This document shows, piece after piece, positions 33,999 through 42,834 of a DNA stretch of 64,000 nt. The position numbers were made by a program, and so were the translations under genes. The stretch spans positions 372,001 through 436,000 of the forward strand of contig OY969108.1 in the NCBI GenBank assembly GCA_963697965.1. Direction: 5' to 3'. The notes under the pieces are model-generated. The model did not search any database. It had not been told where the DNA came from and saw only the letters and a list, made by a program, of their open reading frames with translations. The DNA is from JAPLJC01 sp963697965. Lineage in GTDB: Bacteria; Desulfobacterota; Desulfobaccia; Desulfobaccales; 0-14-0-80-60-11. How positions within the stretch are numbered: the stretch's first letter is position 1; every line of letters begins with the position of its first letter.

Positions 33999-35339
33999 TC
34001 AAGGGTGGGTCCGTTTTTGGAAGAATGCCGCCAATTCCCGGGAGTCCCGGCGGAGACGGGCGGCGATCTCCGGCCAGTCGAGGGTGGTGAAGCGGCGGTC
34101 ATAGAGCAGCCAGCGCCCCCGGGCCATGACATGGCGCACGTCCGCTGCCCGGGCCGCGTAGGCCAGGTGGGAGAAGGGATCGTAAAGGGGGGTGAGGTGG
34201 GGCTGGTTCAGATCGAGTACGATGAGGTCCGCCTCTTTCCCCGGGGTCAGGGTCCCGGTCCGGTCCTCCAGCCCCAGGACCTTGGCCCCTTCCCGGGTGG
34301 CCAGGGCCACCGCCGCAGGGGCGGGCAAGCAGGTGGGGTCACGGCGCCAGACCTTGTGGAGCCTGGCCGCCAGGCTCAATTCGCCCCACAGGTCCAGGTT
34401 GTTGTTGGACCCGGCTCCATCGGTGCCCAGGCCCACGGTGACCCCCCGGGCCAGCAGTTCTGGGATGGGGGCCACCCCGGCGGCCAGCTTGAGGTTGGAT
34501 TCAGGGCAGTGGCTCACCTTGACGCCCCGGCGGGCCAGGAGTTCCTGGTCGGCGGCCGAGAGCCAAACCGCATGGACCGCCACCGTCTTCTCATCGAGCA
34601 CGCCCAGGCGGTCCAGATGGGCTGCGGGGCTAAGGCCGGTGCGCTGCCGGAGCTCCTCCACCTCTCCGAAGGTTTCCGCCAGGTGCAGGAAAAAGGGGAC
34701 CCCCCGGGCCCGGGTCAGCTCCTTGGCCTTTGCCAGGGTTTCGTCCCCGCAAGTATAAGGAGAATGGCAGAAAATCGCCGAGGTGATGCCCTGGTCGGCA
34801 AGGTCCGAGCCGCTGTCAAGAAAAGCGGCCGCCAGGTTCAGGCGCTCCCGAGGGTCGGGTGCTCCGGGGGCCGGGAAGTCCACCACTCCCTGGGCGGCGA
34901 CCGCCCGGAGGCCTGCTTCCGCCAGGGCCCGGCGCACCTGGGATTCGAAGAAATAGCCGTCAGCCACGGTGGTGATGCCGCCCCGGATCATCTCCGCCGC
35001 GGCCGCCAGGGCCCCCCAATAGGCCTTGTCCTCGTCCAGCCAGGCGGCTTCAGCGGGAAAGATAAAGTCCCTGAGCCAGGTGTTAAGGGGCAGGTCGTCG
35101 GCCAATCCCCGGAACCAGACCATGGGGGCGTGGCAGTGGGTGTTCACCAGGCCGGGGAGGACCAGGGAACCCTCGAGGTCCAGGGTTTGCCGGGCCGGGG
35201 GCAGCTCCCGGGCGCCGGCTGTCGGCCCTACGGCCCGGATCTTGCCGCCCTGAATCGCCACGTAGCCCTGGAAAATGGGAGCCGCCCCCTCCTCCAGGGT
35301 GAGGACCAGGGCGTTAGCTATCAGGAGGTCAGCTACCAT
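33999..35339 (-). CDS. mtaD: 5-methylthioadenosine/S-adenosylhomocysteine deaminase (MtaD-like)
   Basis: A 446-residue metal-dependent amidohydrolase from the ATG at 35339; an upstream GTG at 35369 is possible but adds residues outside the family. Metal ligands and active-site motifs are present: 'PGLVNTHCHAPMVWFRGLADDLPL', 'FFLHLAETFGEVEEL', 'AVHAVWLS', 'VSHCPESNLKLAAGVAPI' and 'LGTDGAGSNNNLDLWGE'. The family deaminates MTA and SAH to inosyl products for methionine salvage. mtnA, another salvage gene, is at 54162. The gene follows an L,D-transpeptidase gene on the same strand. Confidence 0.9.
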   Translation of the reverse strand: MVADLLIANALVLTLEEGAAPIFQGYVAIQGGKIRAVGPTAGARELPPARQTLDLEGSLVLPGLVNTHCHAPMVWFRGLADDLPLNTWLRDFIFPAEAAWLDEDKAYWGALAAAAEMIRGGITTVADGYFFESQVRRALAEAGLRAVAAQGVVDFPAPGAPDPRERLNLAAAFLDSGSDLADQGITSAIFCHSPYTCGDETLAKAKELTRARGVPFFLHLAETFGEVEELRQRTGLSPAAHLDRLGVLDEKTVAVHAVWLSAADQELLARRGVKVSHCPESNLKLAAGVAPIPELLARGVTVGLGTDGAGSNNNLDLWGELSLAARLHKVWRRDPTCLPAPAAVALATREGAKVLGLEDRTGTLTPGKEADLIVLDLNQPHLTPLYDPFSHLAYAARAADVRHVMARGRWLLYDRRFTTLDWPEIAARLRRDSRELAAFFQKRTHP

Positions 35340-35476
35340 GAGGCAACGGGCGGGGCCTCCGGAAGGCACCCCTGGTATCTTGGGTTATGATACCCTTATT
35401 GAGGTCCTGGCATGGTTAAAGATGGCAAAGGGACCTGATTGCGCAGCCGGTGGGGCGGGATTTTCTTCAGTCTGGC

Positions 35477-36439
35477 CTACTCAGCCGCGGGCCGGATTTG
35501 GGCGCTGGCCGCAGAGGCCGTAGAACCCCGGGTGATCTCCAAGGGGGCGCCGCTTTCCTCCGCCACCGCCTTGAGGACCTTGGGCCAGTCGATGCGCCTG
35601 GACAGACCCCGCTCCTCTATTTTCTTGGTGGCATATTGCAGCATATCGGGAATCTTTTCATACATGTCTTCGTGAACCTCTATAAAGATGCGCCCGTGGA
35701 GATAGCCTATCTTCACCGGCTCGTAAATAAACTCCACCGTGGTGCCCACGGGGGTGATGTCGAAGAGTTCGTGAATATCCTCCGGATAGTGGCGGTTGCA
35801 GCCGTGGCTCACCAGGCGGCCCACCCCCTGGGGGTAGCAGGTGCCGTGGAGGCCGTAATGGCCCGGGGCCATCCCCATCCAGCGGTCGCCCACCGGGTTA
35901 TCCTCACCCGGCGGCATGTAGGACATACCGTATTTGGCCTGGAGGTGCGGGGGAATATGCCAGCCGGGGTTCACCGATTTGTTCGCCACGCTCAGGTGCT
36001 TGCCGATGGGAGACTCGTAATCGAGCACCCCGATGCCGATGGGATAGGTGCGCACCTCGCTTTTTTCCGGGAAAAACCGGTAGCCCCGCAGTTCCGCGAC
36101 GTTAATCAGGTAGCCGGGATAGGAGGAACGCTCCGGGATGATCCACTGGGTGGGAATGACGATGTCCGTGTCCCAGGGCAGGTAAAAATGGTCCAGGTTC
36201 CAGTGGTAGTGAGCCAGCTCCCAGAAGCCCAGGTCGTACTTGCGGGCAAGCTCATAGAGGTTTTCATAACGCACGATGTGGTGGATCTGGGGCTGGCCCA
36301 CCACCGTCACCGCTTCCGGGTCCAGCCCCGGCCCCCGGGGCAGGCGGTAGCTGAAAGGTCCGGCCCCCCAGGCCAGGTTGGCGATGCCCAACAACCCGAG
36401 GACCAGGAAAAACCCAAGAAGTTTCCGGAGTATTGACAT
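35477..36439 (-). CDS. L,D-transpeptidase (YkuD) with LysM-like region, paralogue 1
   Basis: A 320-residue secreted protein. A signal peptide (to about residue 25, 'ANLAWGA') is followed by a LysM-like segment ('HHIVRYENLYELARKYDLGFWEL') and a YkuD catalytic domain with 'GHYGLHGT' and the active-site 'GRLVSHGCNRHYPEDIHELF' (Cys nucleophile). Such enzymes make 3-3 crosslinks in peptidoglycan or attach proteins to it. It is about half identical by eye to the protein at 55212. The residue after the catalytic Cys is Asn here rather than Thr/Ile, a small variation. It faces a divergent amidohydrolase gene. Confidence 0.92.
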   Translation of the reverse strand: MSILRKLLGFFLVLGLLGIANLAWGAGPFSYRLPRGPGLDPEAVTVVGQPQIHHIVRYENLYELARKYDLGFWELAHYHWNLDHFYLPWDTDIVIPTQWIIPERSSYPGYLINVAELRGYRFFPEKSEVRTYPIGIGVLDYESPIGKHLSVANKSVNPGWHIPPHLQAKYGMSYMPPGEDNPVGDRWMGMAPGHYGLHGTCYPQGVGRLVSHGCNRHYPEDIHELFDITPVGTTVEFIYEPVKIGYLHGRIFIEVHEDMYEKIPDMLQYATKKIEERGLSRRIDWPKVLKAVAEESGAPLEITRGSTASAASAQIRPAAE

Positions 36440-36591
36440 GGCGCCAATTCGATTTTATATGAAATAAGGCGTTTAAGAAACAGAAAAGGGGAAACCCAGG
36501 GTTAACCTTTGAGTGCGCTCCCCTTTCGGCCTAATATAATCACGGGGTGAAGCATTTGCCAACAATTTCTCAGGAAAGCCACGTCACCGCC

Positions 36592-37431
36592 ATGCTACTG
36601 GACGGCCACACGCACATTTTTCCTGAGGAAGTCTGCCGGCGGCGGGAGGACTTTTTCGGAGCGGAGCCCGCCTTTCGCCTGCTCTACGAATCTCCCAAGT
36701 CCAGGCTGGTGGGCCCCGAGGAGCTGCTGGCCGACCTGTCGGCAGAAGGGGTGGAGGCCGCGGTGGTCCTGGGGTTCCCCTGGCGCCAGGAACGCCACTG
36801 GCGGCGGCACAACGAAGTGATCCTGGAAGCCCAGCGCCGCTGGCCCCGCAAGCTCCTGGGCTTCTGCGCGGCGCACCCGGCCATGCCCGGGGCGCTCCGG
36901 GAGCTGGAGCGCTGCCTGGCCGCCGGCGCCCGGGGCATCGGGGAAATAGCCTTCTATTTGCAGGATCACAGCCGGGACCTGAAGGAGATGCTGGCCCCGG
37001 TGGCCGAGCTCTGCAGCCATTACCGGGTGCCCCTGATGATCCACGCCACCGACCGGGCCGGCTCGGATTACCCGGGCCGGTCGCTGACGCCCCTGGCGGC
37101 CTTCCACGACGTCATCAAGGCCTTCCCGGAGACCACCTGGATCCTGGCCCATTGGGGCGGGCGGCTGCCGTTCTACGGGCTCCTGAAAAAAGAGGCCCCC
37201 GAAACCTTTAGAAACGTTTACTTCGATACCGCCGCCTCCCCTTTTATCTACCGGCCGGTGATTTACCGCGTGGTGGCGGAGATGGTGGGCCCGGAAAAGA
37301 TCATCTTCGGGAGCGATTATCCCCTGCTGCCCCCCAGCCGCTACCTTAAAGATATGGCAGAGGGCGGCGTGCCGGAGGACTGGCAGGAGCTGATTTTGGG
37401 GAAAAATTTGGCAAGGTTGTTGGATTTTTAG
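36592..37431 (+). CDS. Amidohydrolase 2-family (TIM-barrel) protein
   Basis: About 279 residues from the ATG at 36592; a GTG at 36547 gives a 294-residue form. Metal-binding motifs of the ACMSD/TatD-like amidohydrolase_2 family are visible: 'LLDGHTHIFPEE', 'PLMIHATDRAG', 'TWILAHWGGRLPF' and 'KIIFGSDYPLLPPSRYL'. Members decarboxylate or hydrolyse small carboxylates. The substrate is unknown and the neighbours give no hint. Its stop codon touches the left arm of the inverted repeat that flanks the ygiT-like gene. Confidence 0.82.
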   Translation: MLLDGHTHIFPEEVCRRREDFFGAEPAFRLLYESPKSRLVGPEELLADLSAEGVEAAVVLGFPWRQERHWRRHNEVILEAQRRWPRKLLGFCAAHPAMPGALRELERCLAAGARGIGEIAFYLQDHSRDLKEMLAPVAELCSHYRVPLMIHATDRAGSDYPGRSLTPLAAFHDVIKAFPETTWILAHWGGRLPFYGLLKKEAPETFRNVYFDTAASPFIYRPVIYRVVAEMVGPEKIIFGSDYPLLPPSRYLKDMAEGGVPEDWQELILGKNLARLLDF

Positions 37432-37749
37432 CTTTCAGCTATCAGCGGTCAGCGTTCGGCTTTTTAAATGGGAGCATGGGAATATGAAGTGTTATGTGTG
37501 TGGCTCGAATTTAAGACCTTCGATCACAGATTTGCCCTTCAAGGTAAGTGATGCATCCATTGTGATCTTAAAAGGTTTGCCGGTCCTATCATGCGATAAC
37601 TGCATCGAATACTTGTTGGATGATGCAGTGATGAGCCGGGTGGAGGATATCTTGCAAAAAGCAGATGCCGCCGCGGAATTAGAAATCATTTGCTACGCAG
37701 CTTAAGGAACAAGAAGCTGAATGCTGACTGCTGATAGCTGACAGCTTCT
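37432..37749. repeat. Inverted-repeat-flanked cassette carrying a YgiT-type gene
   Basis: The left arm (37432-37465) and the reverse complement of the right arm (37712-37749) share CAGCTATCAGC, GTCAGC and GCTT blocks over about 34 bases, with roughly five mismatches. The arms sit directly outside the small zinc-finger ORF, leaving little other DNA. The right arm is itself a small palindrome (GAAGCTG...CAGCTTC). The layout is that of a miniature cassette, though this repeat type is also a common simple intergenic palindrome. Confidence 0.5.
37484..37705 (+). CDS. YgiT-type zinc-finger protein (MqsA-antitoxin-like)
   Basis: A 73-residue protein with the CxxC...CxxC zinc knuckle of the YgiT/MqsA N-terminal domain: 'MKCYVCGSNLRPS' and 'GLPVLSCDNCIEYLLD'. 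A GGAG site precedes the ATG. In toxin-antitoxin pairs a helix-turn-helix domain or an MqsR/DUF4258 toxin gene is adjacent; neither is present here. It is an orphan, possibly a remnant antitoxin or a stand-alone zinc protein. It is enclosed by inverted repeats. Confidence 0.75.
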   Translation: MKCYVCGSNLRPSITDLPFKVSDASIVILKGLPVLSCDNCIEYLLDDAVMSRVEDILQKADAAAELEIICYAA

Positions 37750-37764
37750 CACAAAGGAACGAAA

Positions 37765-39396
37765 TTGGAGCAAATTGCGGACGTACTGGTAATCGGTTCC
37801 GGGCTGGCGGGGCTCAGTTATGCCCTCAAGGTGGCGGATTTCGCCCAGGTCAATCTGGTGACCAAACAGGGGTTGACGGAAACCTCCACCAGCAAGGCCC
37901 AGGGGGGCATCGCCGCGGTGTTGGGACCGGACGACCGCTTCGAATATCACATTCAAGACACCCTCACCGTGGGGGAAGGCCTGTCGCATCCGGACATCGT
38001 GGAGCTGGTGGTGCGCCAGGGGCCGGCGCGCATCCGGGAACTGATCGAGATGGGAGCCCACTTCGACACCGGCAAGGACAACGTCTATGACCTGGGCCGG
38101 GAAGGGGGCCACTCCCGGCGGCGGGTCATCCACGCCCAGGACATGACCGGCGCCGAAGTGGAGCGCATCCTGGCAGAGAAGGTCCTGGCCCATCCCCGCA
38201 TCCGGGTCTTCGAAAACCACATGGGGGTCAATCTCATCACCCTGGAGCGGGTGGTGCGCCAGGGAGGGGTGGTGACCGAGGCGGAGAGGACCTGCCTGGG
38301 GGCCTATGTCCTCAACAAGGAGAGCGGCCAGGTGGATACCTTTCTGGCCCGCATTACCCTCCTGGCCACCGGCGGGGCCGGCAAGGTCTATCTCTATACC
38401 AGCAATCCGGACATCGCCACCGGCGACGGGGTAGCCATGGCCTTCCGGGCCGGGGCCCGGATCGGCAACATGGAGTTTGTCCAGTTTCATCCCACCTGCC
38501 TTTACCATCCCGCGGCCAAGAACTTTCTGATTTCCGAGGCCTTGCGAGGCGAAGGGGCCGTCCTCATGGATAAGGAAGGGCGCCCTTTCATGGAGAAGTA
38601 TCATCCCCTGAAAGACCTGGCTCCCCGGGATACAGTGGCCCGGGCCATCGACCTGGAGTTGAAAAAGAGCGGCGCTGATTGCGTATTTTTGGACATCAGC
38701 CACAAACCGGCGGATTTTGTCCGGGGCCGATTCCCCAATATCTATCAGAGCTGCCTCGAATTTGGGATCGATATCACGAAGGAGCCCATCCCGGTGGTGC
38801 CCGCGGCCCACTACCTGTGCGGCGGGGTGGCGACCGACGCCTGGGGCCTGACCACCATCGCCAATCTCTACGCCGTGGGTGAGGTCTCCATGACCGGGCT
38901 GCACGGGGCCAACCGCCTGGCCAGCAACTCCCTCCTGGAGGCCCTGGTCTTTTCTCACCAGGCCGCCCAGGCTGCCCGGGAGACCCTGCCCGCATTGCTT
39001 GCCAAACCGGCGACCCCGGTGTCCGCCTGGAATACCTACGGGGCCAGGGACAGCGAGGAAGGGGTGGTAGTTTCCCACAGTTGGGATGAGATCCGGCGCT
39101 TCATGTGGAACTACGTAGGCATCGTCCGCAGCGACAGCCGCCTGCTCCGGGCCCAGGCCCGCATCGACCTCGTTCTGAAAGAGATCAACGAATATTACTG
39201 GAAATTTCTCCTCACCAGCGACCTCCTGGAATTGCGCAATATCGCCCAGGTGGCCGACCTGATCATCCGCATGGCCCTGCGGCGCAAGGAGAGCCGGGGC
39301 TTGCACTACACCCTCGATTACCCTCAGACGGTTGAGCCCCGCTTCCACCAGGATACCCTGTTTTCCTCAGATGGCTGGTACGAGGTGGAACCTTGA
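37765..39396 (+). CDS. nadB: L-aspartate oxidase NadB
   Basis: The 543-residue flavoprotein has the FAD dinucleotide-binding start 'DVLVIGSGLAGLSYALKVAD', 'TSKAQGGIAAVLGPDDRFE', 'HSRRRVIHAQDMTG', 'TGGAGKVYLYTSNPDIATGD' and 'GEVSMTGLHGANRLASNSLL'. It oxidises aspartate to iminoaspartate, the first step of de novo NAD synthesis, feeding NadA. It starts with TTG after AAGGA. The length is normal. The next gene begins within its stop codon region (4-base overlap). nadA and nadC are not in the window. Confidence 0.95.
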   Translation: MEQIADVLVIGSGLAGLSYALKVADFAQVNLVTKQGLTETSTSKAQGGIAAVLGPDDRFEYHIQDTLTVGEGLSHPDIVELVVRQGPARIRELIEMGAHFDTGKDNVYDLGREGGHSRRRVIHAQDMTGAEVERILAEKVLAHPRIRVFENHMGVNLITLERVVRQGGVVTEAERTCLGAYVLNKESGQVDTFLARITLLATGGAGKVYLYTSNPDIATGDGVAMAFRAGARIGNMEFVQFHPTCLYHPAAKNFLISEALRGEGAVLMDKEGRPFMEKYHPLKDLAPRDTVARAIDLELKKSGADCVFLDISHKPADFVRGRFPNIYQSCLEFGIDITKEPIPVVPAAHYLCGGVATDAWGLTTIANLYAVGEVSMTGLHGANRLASNSLLEALVFSHQAAQAARETLPALLAKPATPVSAWNTYGARDSEEGVVVSHSWDEIRRFMWNYVGIVRSDSRLLRAQARIDLVLKEINEYYWKFLLTSDLLELRNIAQVADLIIRMALRRKESRGLHYTLDYPQTVEPRFHQDTLFSSDGWYEVEP

Positions 39397-40868
39397 GCGA
39401 TAGCCAGGAACAGAGCGCCCCGGAGAGGATCCTGTTAGTCGGGGACAAGCCCCCACTCTTCACGGCGCTCGCCGAGTTTCTGGCAGCCCAGGGGTGCGCA
39501 GTACGCCGGACGGCCGATGGCCGGGAGGCCTTGGCAGCTCTCCAGGAAGAAGAAATTCACGTGGCCCTGCTGGATCTGGCGCTGCCCGGTATTTCCGGAT
39601 TGGGGGTCCTCTCCTGGATCAAGACCAGCTCACCCCGCACGGAAGTCATCCTGTTCAGCACCGGCGAAGAGGCCTTGGGGGGCGCCTACCAGGCCTTGCG
39701 CCTGGGGGCTTACGATTACCTGCCGGAGTCCAGGATGACCCTGGACCACCTGCAGGCCGTGGTGGCCCGGGCCCTGGAGCGGCGGCGGGTGAACCTCAGT
39801 TTTAGCCTGGACCTCATGGCCAACCTGCGCCAGGCCCAGGAAGAGCTTAGCCTGAGCCGGTCCCGGGATCTCCTCCAGGTGCGGCGCATAGGCGAGGCCC
39901 TGGCCGTGCCCCTCACCTGGGAACAGCTCATTCAAACCCTGGTGAATCTTCTCTGGGAGAGCCTCCCCTTTCAAATCCTGGGTCTGCGGTTCCAGGAGGC
40001 CGGGAACAGGGCGCCCCGGGAAGCCTACCGCCGCCAGCCGGGGCTAAAGGAAGATGCGGTTGCCGGGTTTAAGGCCAGCCTGAAGAGGAGCTTCCAACTG
40101 GCTGCCGCCGGCACCCCGCACTCCTCCGGGGAGCCTCTGCCGGAGAAGTCCCTCTCCCAGATTCTCTGGGGCAAGGCCCAGACCGGGGAATGCCTGGCCC
40201 TGGTGGCCGGGGCCCGGGATACCCCGTTCTCCCCGGAAGAGGCCGAGCTCTTCCAGATCTTCATCCTGCAGGGGGAGGCCGCCTTGAGAAACCTGGAACT
40301 CCTGGAGGAAATCAAGAAACTGGCCATAAGGGACGGTCTCACCGGCCTCTACAACTACCGGCACTTCTGGGAGCTGCTGGTGCACGAGATCATGAAGAGC
40401 CGGCGTTACCAGGTTCCCCTGTCCATGCTCTTTCTGGACCTGGACAATTTTAAGATTATCAACGATACCCTGGGGCACCTCCAGGGAGACATGGTGTTGA
40501 AGAGCCTGGGCGCCCATTTGCAAAGGGGGGTGCGCCAGGCTGACGTGGCCTGCCGGTACGGCGGCGAAGAGTTCGTGGTGCTGCTGCCGGAGACTGGGCT
40601 CACGCAGGCCCTCCGGATGGCGGAGCGGCTGCGGCACCAGATCTCCCTGATGGCCATTTCTTTGCCGGGCTGGGACTCGCAGGTTACCGTGAGTATCGGG
40701 GCGGCGGCTCTGACGCCGCAGATGGACGGCGAGGCCCTGGTGGCGGCGGCCGACGCCGCCATGTACCGGGCCAAGCAGGCGGGGAGGAACCAGGTGTGCG
40801 GCCCGGAGCCCGCTCCGGCCCGGGAAGAACCGGGCGGCGGTGCCGGGGAAGGCGAACTTAGGGAATGA
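39393..40868 (+). CDS. Response-regulator diguanylate cyclase (REC-GAF-GGDEF)
   Basis: The 491-residue product has an N-terminal receiver domain (about 12-125; phospho-acceptor Asp in 'VALLDLALPGISG'), a middle GAF-like region and a C-terminal GGDEF domain (about 310-475) with the active form 'RYGGEEFVVLLPE' and substrate motif 'LFLDLDNFKIINDTLGH'. It would make c-di-GMP on phosphorylation. No RxxD inhibitory site is obvious. It begins with TTG overlapping nadB by 4 bases and ends convergently with an 11-base overlap with the CBS-protein gene. The PilZ protein at 10027 is a possible c-di-GMP receiver. Confidence 0.92.
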   Translation: MSDSQEQSAPERILLVGDKPPLFTALAEFLAAQGCAVRRTADGREALAALQEEEIHVALLDLALPGISGLGVLSWIKTSSPRTEVILFSTGEEALGGAYQALRLGAYDYLPESRMTLDHLQAVVARALERRRVNLSFSLDLMANLRQAQEELSLSRSRDLLQVRRIGEALAVPLTWEQLIQTLVNLLWESLPFQILGLRFQEAGNRAPREAYRRQPGLKEDAVAGFKASLKRSFQLAAAGTPHSSGEPLPEKSLSQILWGKAQTGECLALVAGARDTPFSPEEAELFQIFILQGEAALRNLELLEEIKKLAIRDGLTGLYNYRHFWELLVHEIMKSRRYQVPLSMLFLDLDNFKIINDTLGHLQGDMVLKSLGAHLQRGVRQADVACRYGGEEFVVLLPETGLTQALRMAERLRHQISLMAISLPGWDSQVTVSIGAAALTPQMDGEALVAAADAAMYRAKQAGRNQVCGPEPAPAREEPGGGAGEGELRE

Positions 40869-41460
40869 TGTCCTGCACCGTGAGGCCTTGCTGCTCCAGG
40901 GCCTCCACTATGGGGCCCAGGTCGGCCTTCCGCAAGCGCACGTAGTAGGAGCGCTGGTGGCCCCGGACCGGTCCCAGGCCCAGGTTGAGGATCTTGCCGC
41001 CGGCCTTTTTGATAATCTTGGCGGCCGCCTCCATGGCCTCGGGTTTGTCCTCTAAAAGCAGGTCCAGGCGGGAACTGGTCTTGAGCAGGCTCAATAGGGT
41101 GAGAAAGGCGCCGATCAGGTCCAGCATGGTGATCACGCCTACCAGGCGGTCACCTTCCAGGACCGGCATGCCGCCGATCTTGTGCTCCTGGACCAGGCGG
41201 GCCGCCTCCTCCACCCCGGTGTCGGGGGTAACGCTGATGGGGGCTTTGATCATAACGTCCGCCACGGTGATCTTTCCCATCATGGAGGCCAGTAGCACCT
41301 CCCGCAGGTCCCGGGAGGTGATCCAGCCCACCAGGCGGCCCCCTGCCATAACCGGCAGGTGGCGGATCTGGCGCTGCTGCATCAGTTGCAGGGCCTGACT
41401 CACCCTCTTGTCGGCAGAGATGGTGACCAGCTCCCGGCTCATAATCTCGCTGACCAGCAT
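40858..41460 (-). CDS. CBS-domain pair plus ACT-like protein (AcuB-like)
   Basis: The 200-residue protein has two CBS motifs ('VSEIMSRELVTISADKRVSQ' with 'IRHLPVMAGGRLVGWITSRDL', and 'VADVMIKAPISVTPDTGVEE' with 'GGMPVLEGDRLVGVITMLDL') and a C-terminal ACT-like ferredoxin fold (about 130-200). This layout is that of AcuB-type proteins that sense adenine nucleotides. The ATG is preceded by GGAGGG. The target enzyme is unknown; the HDAC-family gene (AcuC-like) is 29 kb away, so no acu operon exists here. Confidence 0.85.
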   Translation of the reverse strand: MLVSEIMSRELVTISADKRVSQALQLMQQRQIRHLPVMAGGRLVGWITSRDLREVLLASMMGKITVADVMIKAPISVTPDTGVEEAARLVQEHKIGGMPVLEGDRLVGVITMLDLIGAFLTLLSLLKTSSRLDLLLEDKPEAMEAAAKIIKKAGGKILNLGLGPVRGHQRSYYVRLRKADLGPIVEALEQQGLTVQDIIP

Positions 41461-41655
41461 TGGTTGGCCCTCCTGACCCCGTTGTTAGCCACACCTTAAA
41501 CCAAACCCGAATAATTTTCAACGAAATTGCCGTATTGGCTGCCGGCGGGGCCATAAGGCCGGAGTTGCGCCTGGGATGGGTCGAGGCGCGCCCAACAGCG
41601 CCCTCTTGCCCGGCTTTGGGGGTGCGGGCGATTGAGGCCCCGGCCTCAAACGGAC

Positions 41656-42834
41656 TCAGTTGGAGGCCAGCGACGACTGCAGGGTGGCCATGATGTGCTC
41701 GGCATCGCCGATATAGGTGCTCATATCGGCCCGGTGATTGGCGAGGATGCCGTCCTTGGAGGCGTTGGTCAGCACCCAGGGGGAAAGCCGGGAGGCCGCC
41801 TGCAGGGAGTGGATGGCGTCTTCCAGCAACTTGTGGGAGTCCTTTTTCTGGAGTTCCTGCTTAAATTCCTGATCCACCGCCTCCAACATCTCCGCCATCC
41901 CCAAGGCGATGCCCTGGGCGTGGTAAAAGTACTCGCCCGAGGCCCACCAGCCCACCGGCCCGCCATCGGCCTCCGTGTCCTTGATGAGGTTGTGGAAGCT
42001 GCTCCCCAGGATGTCTTTATAGTTGCCGAGCAGGATGATGGCGTAGTCCACCCGGGTGTAAAAGTGGCTGCGGCCCCCCCGTTGCAGGTCGTCGATGTAG
42101 GCCTGCAGGTCGCCCAGGGCCTCCCGGTACTTGCCCGAGGCCGACGGGAACCAGTACTTGTCCGAGCTCACCATGAAGAAATTCATGGCCTCGTTGACCT
42201 GGGGATTGTAGGCCTCGGTGGTGGCAAAACGGGTCATGTTCAAGTTCAACACCTCAACGGTGCGCCGGGCCACTTCCAGCACCCCCTCCTGGATGTTGTT
42301 GACGTTGTGGGTGAGGTGCATTTTGCCGAACAGCAGGCTGTTGGGGCGCCAACCGAACCAGGTGCGTCTGAGCTGATCGTCCATGATTTTGATGAGGGCC
42401 CGGGTGAAGATCACCCCCTTGGCGGGCTCACGGGGCGGAATCACCTGGGCCGCCGGGGGGGCGGCGACCGGGGCCAAGGACTCGGGCACCGCTGGGGACG
42501 CCTCCGGCAATTTACCCTCGGCCTCGGGCAATTTGCCCTCCGCGGCCGGCAATTTTCCCTCCGCCTCCAGGGAGGGCAGGAGCGGCTCTTTGCCCTGCTC
42601 CAAGGCCCCGGCTTCGCCCTGGGCCGCCAGCGGCTGGGCCGCCGCGGCCGGGTGGTGGCCTGGCCTCGGGGACTTCCAGGCGAACAACGCCGCCAAAAAG
42701 AGGATGACCACCAGGGCCACCAGGAAGAAGCGGTAGCGCAACAGTCGCGCCAACAGGGACAGGTGAGCCGGGGAGGGGCCTCCCGGCGGCAGGGGCATCG
42801 GCAAGTGCTCTGGTTTTTCAGATCTGGGGGTCAT
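41656..42834 (-). CDS. DUF2333-family membrane-anchored protein
   Basis: About 392 residues from the ATG at 42834. One membrane anchor (about 35-55, 'YRFFLVALVVILFLAALFAW') is followed by an Ala/Pro-rich linker with three or four tandem copies of an EGKLPEA unit. A conserved domain then runs from about 140, with 'RTWFGWRPNSLLFGKMHLT' and 'VNNIQEGVLEVARRTVEVLN', typical of DUF2333. The function of the family is unknown; it is envelope-located in proteobacteria. The ATG overlaps the stop of the AMMECR1 gene (ATGA), so the two are co-translated. Confidence 0.82.
   Translation of the reverse strand: MTPRSEKPEHLPMPLPPGGPSPAHLSLLARLLRYRFFLVALVVILFLAALFAWKSPRPGHHPAAAAQPLAAQGEAGALEQGKEPLLPSLEAEGKLPAAEGKLPEAEGKLPEASPAVPESLAPVAAPPAAQVIPPREPAKGVIFTRALIKIMDDQLRRTWFGWRPNSLLFGKMHLTHNVNNIQEGVLEVARRTVEVLNLNMTRFATTEAYNPQVNEAMNFFMVSSDKYWFPSASGKYREALGDLQAYIDDLQRGGRSHFYTRVDYAIILLGNYKDILGSSFHNLIKDTEADGGPVGWWASGEYFYHAQGIALGMAEMLEAVDQEFKQELQKKDSHKLLEDAIHSLQAASRLSPWVLTNASKDGILANHRADMSTYIGDAEHIMATLQSSLASN

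Noticed and set aside
33987..35390. 467-codon plus-strand frame across mtaD
   Set aside because: Antisense shadow of an intact amidohydrolase gene; Gly/Pro/Arg-rich translation without motifs.
36490..36546. Promoter with TATAAT before the amidohydrolase gene
   Set aside because: The only -35-like box (TTGAGT) is 20 bases away, too far for a confident call.
37702..39348. 548-codon open frame on the minus strand across nadB
   Set aside because: It is antisense to a complete, clearly recognisable nadB and its translation has no family features; long antisense frames are expected in GC-rich DNA.
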